From Bacteroidetes bacterium RIFCSPLOWO2_12_FULL_37_12 (GTDB lineage Bacteria > Bacteroidota > Bacteroidia > 2-12-FULL-37-12): a stretch of DNA of 64,000 nt. A program made the translations under genes and the position numbers. This document shows positions 58,400 to 64,000 of the stretch, piece by piece. Position 1 is the stretch's first letter. Each line of letters opens with the position of its first letter. The stretch spans positions 1 to 64,000 of the forward strand of contig MEPC01000042.1 in assembly GCA_001769655.1 (NCBI GenBank), in the 5' to 3' direction. The notes below the pieces were generated by a model. It did not search any database. It was not told the DNA's origin and saw nothing but the letters and a program-made list of their open reading frames with translations.

Positions 58400-58432
58400 G
58401 GAAAATAGAAGATAGAAAATAGAAAATAGAAA
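58400..58432. repeat. Short tandem tract (AGAAAATAG) before the BrkB TTG start
   Basis: Four units of 8 or so bp between the thioesterase stop and the TTG start of the next gene; the final copy ends at the start codon. Confidence 0.75.
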
Positions 58433-59359
58433 TTGAACCCTGCAACGTACATACGAAATCATCCCGTTTACCGGAAGGTTCGATGGTTATTTCAGAACAT
58501 CAACCTCTCGAAAAAGCGTCAACTAACGTTGTACAATTTTATCAAACTACTTAAAACAGAAGCCGAAAAAGAGTCCATTCGCAGGAAAGCATCTGCGGTG
58601 GCATTTAGCTTTACACTGGCAATTTTTCCTGCAATGATTTTTATTTTTACATTGATACCTTATATTCCTGTAAAGGATCTCAGCGTTCAGATTCTTGATT
58701 TCTTCTCCGAAATAATGCCGAAAGCACTATTTGAACTTACCGCCGGTACCATTCACGATATTGTAGCGCAACCTCATGGAGGTCTCCTCTCTCTTGGATT
58801 TTTAATGGCGCTCTACACTTCCAGTAATGGCATCATGGCACTCATGGAAGTATTCAGCAAACAAAATGAGTCATTTAAGAAACGAAATTTTTTAAAAAAA
58901 AGAGGAATAGCCGTTTTACATACATTTACACTTTCTCTATTGGTATTTATAGCCATCATACTTTTAACAGTCGGGAGCCGTGTGCTTGATTTTCTGCACG
59001 AATTTGGAATTCTTAAAGATAAAATTCTGTATTATCTCTTGTTGATTTTTAATGAAGCCATGGTAGTGGCACTGTTTTTTGTAGTAATTTCCTCTCTCTA
59101 TTACTTTTTACCTCCCGTAAGGCAAAAATGGAAATTTTTTAACCCGGGCGGCATGCTTGCTACCTTTTTAAGTTTAGCGGCATCTTACGGATTCTCATAT
59201 TACCTGAGTAACTTTGCAGAATTTAATAAACTGTACGGCTCCATCGGTGCCATTATTGCACTTATGCTGTGGATGTATGTGGTGTCTTATGTAGTGCTGA
59301 TTGGATTTGAAGTGAATGCGTGCTATTACAGAGCGCCTGCTAATAAACTATCAGAATAA
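58433..59359 (+). CDS. YihY/BrkB family inner membrane protein, TTG start
   Basis: The 308-residue protein has six transmembrane helices and family motifs ([92 protein letters not shown]). The family is often misnamed ribonuclease BN; its role is unclear. An in-frame TAG at 58427-58429 limits the start to TTG 58433, since the next ATG is inside the first helix. Confidence 0.92.
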   Translation: MNPATYIRNHPVYRKVRWLFQNINLSKKRQLTLYNFIKLLKTEAEKESIRRKASAVAFSFTLAIFPAMIFIFTLIPYIPVKDLSVQILDFFSEIMPKALFELTAGTIHDIVAQPHGGLLSLGFLMALYTSSNGIMALMEVFSKQNESFKKRNFLKKRGIAVLHTFTLSLLVFIAIILLTVGSRVLDFLHEFGILKDKILYYLLLIFNEAMVVALFFVVISSLYYFLPPVRQKWKFFNPGGMLATFLSLAASYGFSYYLSNFAEFNKLYGSIGAIIALMLWMYVVSYVVLIGFEVNACYYRAPANKLSE

Positions 59360-59361
59360 CA

Positions 59362-60813
59362 ATGGAATTCCTGACCGAAACCAAAATCATAAACGAATCC
59401 CGTCAGGGTGAAGTGTACAGTGACACTTCCGCAAAAGCAGAACTCACAAGCCGTTCCAACCGGAAATTCCTGCTTGAAACGTATGGTTGTCAGATGAATT
59501 TTTCCGACTCCGAGATTGTGGCATCCGTACTTTCCGGTGAAGGATACTCTCCTACTACTGATTACTCTACGACAGATTTGATTTTATTGAATACCTGTTC
59601 CATTCGTGAAAATGCAGAACTGAAAATTTTTCAACGCTTGAAAGAATTGAACGTAATGAAGAAAAAAAAACCCGGTTTACTCATTGGAATTCTGGGTTGT
59701 ATGGCTGAACGTTTGAAACACCGTTTGCTGGAGGAGGAAAAAATCGTTGACATTGTTGTTGGTCCCGATGCCTACAGGGATCTACCCAAGTTGGTGTCAC
59801 TGGCAGAAGGAGGTGAAAAAGGTATCAATGTTTTATTGTCACGCGAGGAAACATACGCTGACATCAGCCCTGTGCGTATTCACAGTAATGGTATTACAGC
59901 ATTTATTTCCATCATGCGGGGCTGTGACAACATGTGTTCGTTTTGCGTGGTTCCATTTACCAGAGGCAGAGAACGTAGCAGGAATCCTGAAACAATTGTA
60001 AAAGAGGCAAAAGAACTTTTTGACAAGGGCTTCAACGAAGTGACACTACTGGGTCAGAATGTGGATTCTTACAACTGGAGTGACACTACTCATAAATTAA
60101 ATTTTTCCGGATTGCTTGAAAAAGTGGCAATTATCCATCCGGAACTAAGAGTCAGGTTTATGACCTCTCATCCAAAAGATATGAGCGATGAAGTATTGCT
60201 GACCATGAAAAAATACGATAATCTTTGTAAGGCAGTTCATTTACCTGTACAAAGCGGAAGCACCCGCATACTTGAATTGATGAAACGGGAATATACCCGT
60301 GAATGGTATCTGGATAGAATAAAATAAATCCGGAATATTCTGGGAGAGGATTGCGGAATCACTACCGATATTATGGCTGGATTCTGCACCGAAACAGAGG
60401 AAGACCATCAGCAAACACTCTCATTGATGGAACAAGTCAACTTTGATTATGCTTATACTTTTGTTTATTCGGAAAGACCCGGAACTTTGGCGGAAAGAAA
60501 TTTCAAGGACGATATACCGGAAGAGATCAAAAAACGCCGGTTACAGGAAATTATTGCCCTTCAAAACAAATGCTCATTAATAAGCAACCAAAAGGATTTA
60601 CATAAAAGGTATCAGGTTTTGATAGAAAGTGTTTCCAAAAAATCGTCAGCATTTCTTTATGGAAGAAATAGTCAGAATAAGGGAGTTGTGTTTCCGAAAG
60701 ATGAAAACAAGTTTGGAGAATACGTGGAGGTAGAAGTGTTAGATTATTCTATTGGAACATTAAAGGGGGTTGTAATTACAAATAATAAATCTCTTGCGCA
60801 AGTCACTTTTTAA
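59362..60813 (+). pseudogene. miaB: tRNA-2-methylthio-N6-dimethylallyladenosine synthase interrupted by one in-frame TAA
   Basis: The frame from 59362 to 60813 encodes a full-length MiaB (484 codons) but for TAA at 60325-60327 (codon 322). The first part has the N-terminal cluster Cys43, Cys79, Cys113 and the radical-SAM CxxxCxxC (C188, C192, C195 in GCDNMCSFC). The part after the stop continues in the same frame with IRNILGEDCGITTDIMAGF and the C-terminal TRAM domain (YQVLIESV...GEYVEVEVLDYSIGTLKGVVI). Family members usually have an ordinary residue there (R/Q/E/A). A single substitution from GAA, CAA or AAA explains it. It could be a real nonsense mutation or a sequence error. A product ending at codon 321 lacks part of the barrel and all of TRAM. 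Confidence 0.9.
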
Positions 60814-60875
60814 ACACATTGACACGAAGACACAAGGTTTTATTCACACTATATTTATTTTTTTAGAAAAATTTT

Positions 60876-63800
60876 TTAATACATCACCATCAACCGACCA
60901 AGAGAAATCAACTTCCCCTCTGAACGTACACTATAAACATATACCCCCTGAGGCAAGAGTGTGAGGTTTAACAAAGTGTTGGTTTCAATCTGTTGGATAG
61001 AAAGGGAAAGCATCTTTTTTCCTTGCAAATCCGAAATTTCAAACAGCGCCGGAGTTTCTTCACCATAATTATGAACTACTTTAAAAATACCCTGGGCGGG
61101 GTTGGGATAAAGCTGAAAACTTAATGTATTATCAATGGTTGATTTTAAATTATCGTTTGTTTCTTGAAAAGGATTTTCTTTAGAAACAGATGATTTATTT
61201 GTTCCTTTCAGTTTATTATCAACTGAATTTTCCGGTTGCAGATTTAAAGCAGAAGAAACTGTTCTTGCGTTTGAATTGGCAGAATTAATAATTCCACAAT
61301 TTGGAATAATGTTTTCAAATTCTATTTGGGAAATGGCGCCGGCATAAAATTGTTTTTCTGACGCTACCCAACATTCCCATTGTTCTACCCAATCCTTTTC
61401 TTGCATTCTAACCCAAGTTTTAGTTTGTTCCAATAACGGCAATGAAACATCATGCCTTCCCGCCATCCGCAAAACTTGTGCTTTTTCCATTGATACAAAT
61501 AACCGTTTGAAATAATCAGTGTCACCGGTGTTGGCTTCTTGTATTAATTTATCCTGCACTTCAACGACCATCTGTAATTCAGGACTAAACACAGGACTGT
61601 TTTCTTCACGCGTCATCTTGCCCGTAAGAAAGGCGTTGGAAATGGCTCTCATCATTTTCTGGTAGGCAAGTTTTAGTAATTCCTCTTCCTCCGGCTTGGG
61701 TTTCGGAATATTAAACATCAAAATCTGATTAAAAAGGTCTATCGCTTTACGGTCATCGTTAATCACATTTTCTCCGTGGCATGCATCTGATAAATCACAG
61801 CCGTTATGAATTTCCGACATTTTTTTTAAGGCGATACTGATGGCTTCGTCCAAACGTTTTTTTATAAAATCTCTTGTGGTTATTACCCTGCAACCCGGAC
61901 AAGGGTCCCTGTAAATATATGTCATAAAAGGAATGACGCCACACATTGGAATACTTGAGATGGGTGTTGGGTCAATTATTTGTACAGGCAGTAATAAATT
62001 TTTTTCTGCCCATAGACGAGATAATTGATAGTCCTCAGCCGATTGGGGCTTTCCATCTGATGGACTCGTGCTGTATTTCCAATAATTATAATTTGCATCA
62101 ATGGTTGAATTATCATTGCTTTTAATTATTGTTCCATTAACAATGCTTCTAGTGTTGGGAACTGCAGGAGAAAGAATGTTTAGCCCATTTTTCAGGTATA
62201 AGGACTTAGCTTTATACATCTCAATTGTATAGCCATTGTTGCCTGCATTCACCCAACCCCCATCGTGTTCCAGGTAAGGAGCATACACTGTTTTTATATC
62301 CGTATCAATGCCCATGTTCAATGTTCCATTTATGTCAACATAAATGCCTGTGCCATTAAGGGTGATTTGTGAGCAACGTATTTTGGCTGACACCCCTTTC
62401 ACGTTTACACCATACAAACTGTTATTATTAATAGTTGAAGAGGAAGTATATAAACTGCTTCCGGCGCCGCCATTGTATTCAACTCCTGTTTGATTATTTT
62501 TAATTTCGCAGTTATTCATAGTTGAACCGAAAACCGGCGCATCGGCTTTCCAACCGGTGGTGTTATTTAACAATTTTACCTTATAGAAAATGCCTCCTTT
62601 ACTATACGTATAAATGCCAGTTTCGCAATTCTGAAAAATACTGTTGCTGATAATAAGAGGAGAACCATCGCAAGTAGCGAGGTTAGCTGAGATTCCTCTG
62701 GTGGCGCCATCTACCATAATGTTGTCAATGGTAGCATAACATCCCCCGGTGCCAATTCCACCATGATTTGCGGTATTGAGTCTTAAAAAAGATGCGTTTC
62801 TAAAAACAAATTTTGTGTTTGCAGTCCTAATTCTGGCATTGGCGCCCATGAGTATGGTTCCGTCTTTTATGATAAATCCGGTAGTTCCATCCCAGTTGGG
62901 CAAGAGGTAAGTTTCATCTAAAATTTCTGCTATTTTATCATTGCGGTCACTTCCGATAAGAGTTATTTTTGAATTGGGACTTGTCATAATATCAGAAGCG
63001 CCAGTGCCATTGTTTGGCAACCCAAAACGGATAAATCCATCTCCCGTGAAAGTGAAATTCGCGTAATCGGCAACGGTGAGGTTGCCTCTGATTTCTACGA
63101 ATGGTTCAGGGTCAGCGGTAGGAGCGCCACTGAACACAATGCCTTTTCCGGAAGTAAGATTTTTATAAATAAATTGTGAAGTGGATTCTATAACCACCTT
63201 TCCACCTCTGTGAATTAAAATTTCTGCATTGTCTTCTATGGTAAAAGTACTTGTGTTGCGGAAGATAACAGTGCCACCGTTTTTTACTTCCAAATCATAT
63301 CTGGTCTGGTTACAGAAAAGACCAAGGGTTGAATTATCAATGATTAGTGAACGCCCGGCGTTCACTGTAATTTTGGGAATATCTACCCCGCCTAAATTAA
63401 TTGCGCTGTTTTTAATAGTTAAATCGGCATTTAGAAATATACCATTTATATTTTTAGTTTCACCATCCCATTGACTTGGGGAATCAATAGTTAAAGTTTG
63501 TGGCTCAGTTGCTAAATCGGATTCCCATATTCCTCTGCCAAAAGTAGCGGCAACAATTTTTCCGGTAGCGCTGTTTATTTCCAGATCGGTAACAAATACA
63601 GGAGGCAGGTTGGCGCTGAAACAAGACCATTGCGCCATGCACCCTTCTCTATAAAATACACCCACATCGGTACCTACATATAAACCGTTATTTGAACCCT
63701 TCTGATAAACAATGCAATTAATTGGAAATTCGGGTAATCCGGAAGAATAATCATTCCAGTTTGTTCCACCATCACTTGAATGATAAACCCGGGATACACC

Positions 63801-64000
63801 ATTACCGGACCCTACTGGATTTTCTGCAAATCCTCCGAGAGATACCCATAACTCCTGAGGATTGGTTGGGTTAATTACTAAATCAGTTACAGATCGCCAG
63901 CAAACAGATGGGAAATTTGTTGAAATATCTAACCAACTTGACCCTCCATTGGTTGTTTTGAATATTTTTTTTGATGGGGAACATGGGTAGGTAATTCCAT
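60876..64000 (-). CDS. Asp-box (BNR) surface protein with beta-helix and T9SS sorting domain, 5' partial
   Basis: The frame is open to the right edge (over 1040 codons), so the N-terminus is missing; an internal GTG at 63665 is not the start. The visible N-terminal part has Asp-box loops (TNGGSSW, SSDGGTNW) and VGTDVGVFYREG, a sialidase-like propeller of the WD/Vps10 kind. A right-handed parallel beta-helix-like region follows (about 62000-63400; NNCEIKNNQTGVEYNGGAGSS). Next is a helical segment with a CPGCR motif, and then the C-terminal T9SS type A domain (FQLYPNPAQGIFKVVHNYG...SDLQGKKMLSLS...LPQGVYVYSV). It is exported through T9SS; ligand unknown. Confidence 0.9.
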   Translation of the reverse strand, partial: GITYPCSPSKKIFKTTNGGSSWLDISTNFPSVCWRSVTDLVINPTNPQELWVSLGGFAENPVGSGNGVSRVYHSSDGGTNWNDYSSGLPEFPINCIVYQKGSNNGLYVGTDVGVFYREGCMAQWSCFSANLPPVFVTDLEINSATGKIVAATFGRGIWESDLATEPQTLTIDSPSQWDGETKNINGIFLNADLTIKNSAINLGGVDIPKITVNAGRSLIIDNSTLGLFCNQTRYDLEVKNGGTVIFRNTSTFTIEDNAEILIHRGGKVVIESTSQFIYKNLTSGKGIVFSGAPTADPEPFVEIRGNLTVADYANFTFTGDGFIRFGLPNNGTGASDIMTSPNSKITLIGSDRNDKIAEILDETYLLPNWDGTTGFIIKDGTILMGANARIRTANTKFVFRNASFLRLNTANHGGIGTGGCYATIDNIMVDGATRGISANLATCDGSPLIISNSIFQNCETGIYTYSKGGIFYKVKLLNNTTGWKADAPVFGSTMNNCEIKNNQTGVEYNGGAGSSLYTSSSTINNNSLYGVNVKGVSAKIRCSQITLNGTGIYVDINGTLNMGIDTDIKTVYAPYLEHDGGWVNAGNNGYTIEMYKAKSLYLKNGLNILSPAVPNTRSIVNGTIIKSNDNSTIDANYNYWKYSTSPSDGKPQSAEDYQLSRLWAEKNLLLPVQIIDPTPISSIPMCGVIPFMTYIYRDPCPGCRVITTRDFIKKRLDEAISIALKKMSEIHNGCDLSDACHGENVINDDRKAIDLFNQILMFNIPKPKPEEEELLKLAYQKMMRAISNAFLTGKMTREENSPVFSPELQMVVEVQDKLIQEANTGDTDYFKRLFVSMEKAQVLRMAGRHDVSLPLLEQTKTWVRMQEKDWVEQWECWVASEKQFYAGAISQIEFENIIPNCGIINSANSNARTVSSALNLQPENSVDNKLKGTNKSSVSKENPFQETNDNLKSTIDNTLSFQLYPNPAQGIFKVVHNYGEETPALFEISDLQGKKMLSLSIQQIETNTLLNLTLLPQGVYVYSVRSEGKLISLGRLMVMY

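Noticed and set aside
60373-60813. Separate gene for the C-terminal part of MiaB
   Set aside because: Same frame as the upstream part, no own promoter, and the ATG lies inside a conserved MiaB segment; it is one gene with a stop.
63663-63665. GTG as the start of the right-edge T9SS protein
   Set aside because: The frame continues upstream with Asp-box motifs to the window edge, so the gene is 5' partial.

Overview
The window comes from a Bacteroidota chromosome of low GC content. Three things point there. Promoters have the TAnnTTTG -7 element instead of a sigma70 TATAAT box. Two secreted proteins end in type IX secretion (T9SS) type A sorting domains. The gene set and order are typical of the phylum: acpP-fabF-rnc with an IPExxxVDY-type neighbour, rsmE with DUF4159, and EnvC / DUF4292 / TPR / nucleotidyltransferase / dUTPase / flippase. 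It looks like core chromosome with a few large surface-protein genes. I see no insertion sequence, prophage, CRISPR array or rRNA operon.

Layout. 1-11313 (minus) is the N-terminal 3771 codons of a giant secreted protein made of about 53 MopE-type (Cu-binding_MopE / thrombospondin-3-like) repeats of about 68 residues. It runs off the left edge. 11.5-22.5 kb is mostly minus-strand housekeeping: CvpA, YqeY, a cysteine-patterned secreted peptide, a D,D-carboxypeptidase, NAD synthetase (plus), RNase G, a 31-residue AURKAIP1/COX24-type ribosome-associated peptide, a zinc-ribbon TPR protein, HU, Smr and Obg. 22.6-25 kb is acpP-fabF-rnc. 25-39 kb has outer-membrane proteins, a tyrosine-rich lipoprotein, ProS, a membrane spermidine-synthase-like protein, a T9SS-exported FG-GAP protein and an M16 protease. 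39.3-50 kb is the conserved envelope cluster. 50-54 kb has an NHL protein with a striking 16-residue DSL repeat and small secreted proteins. 54.8-60.8 kb (plus) has ThiL, a YwqK/MORN protein, tRNA-Arg(ACG), MltG, a YbgC thioesterase, a BrkB/YihY protein, and a miaB interrupted by one in-frame TAA. 60876-64000 (minus) is the C-terminal part of an Asp-box T9SS protein that runs off the right edge.

The non-coding DNA is as unusual as the genes. About eighteen spacers hold short tandem repeats with 7-8 bp units. Several of these extend into the ends of genes and supply signal-peptide or C-terminal codons. Several families of imperfect palindromes (about 35-160 bp) recur between genes. Three genes (dacA-like, nadE, thiL) have a -7 box only 4-5 nt before ATG and are probably transcribed without a leader.

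Functional links: the T9SS cargo, the EnvC-like activator, MltG, the carboxypeptidase, the flippase and the MopE giant all concern envelope building and the cell surface. The rest is tRNA/rRNA processing and modification, lipid synthesis and cofactor metabolism. No self-contained new defence or mobile system was found. The best candidates for undescribed biology are the giant MopE array with its 9-unit super-repeat, the DSL-repeat NHL protein, the three-fold CX6C peptide, the spacer satellites that encroach on genes, and the leaderless promoters.
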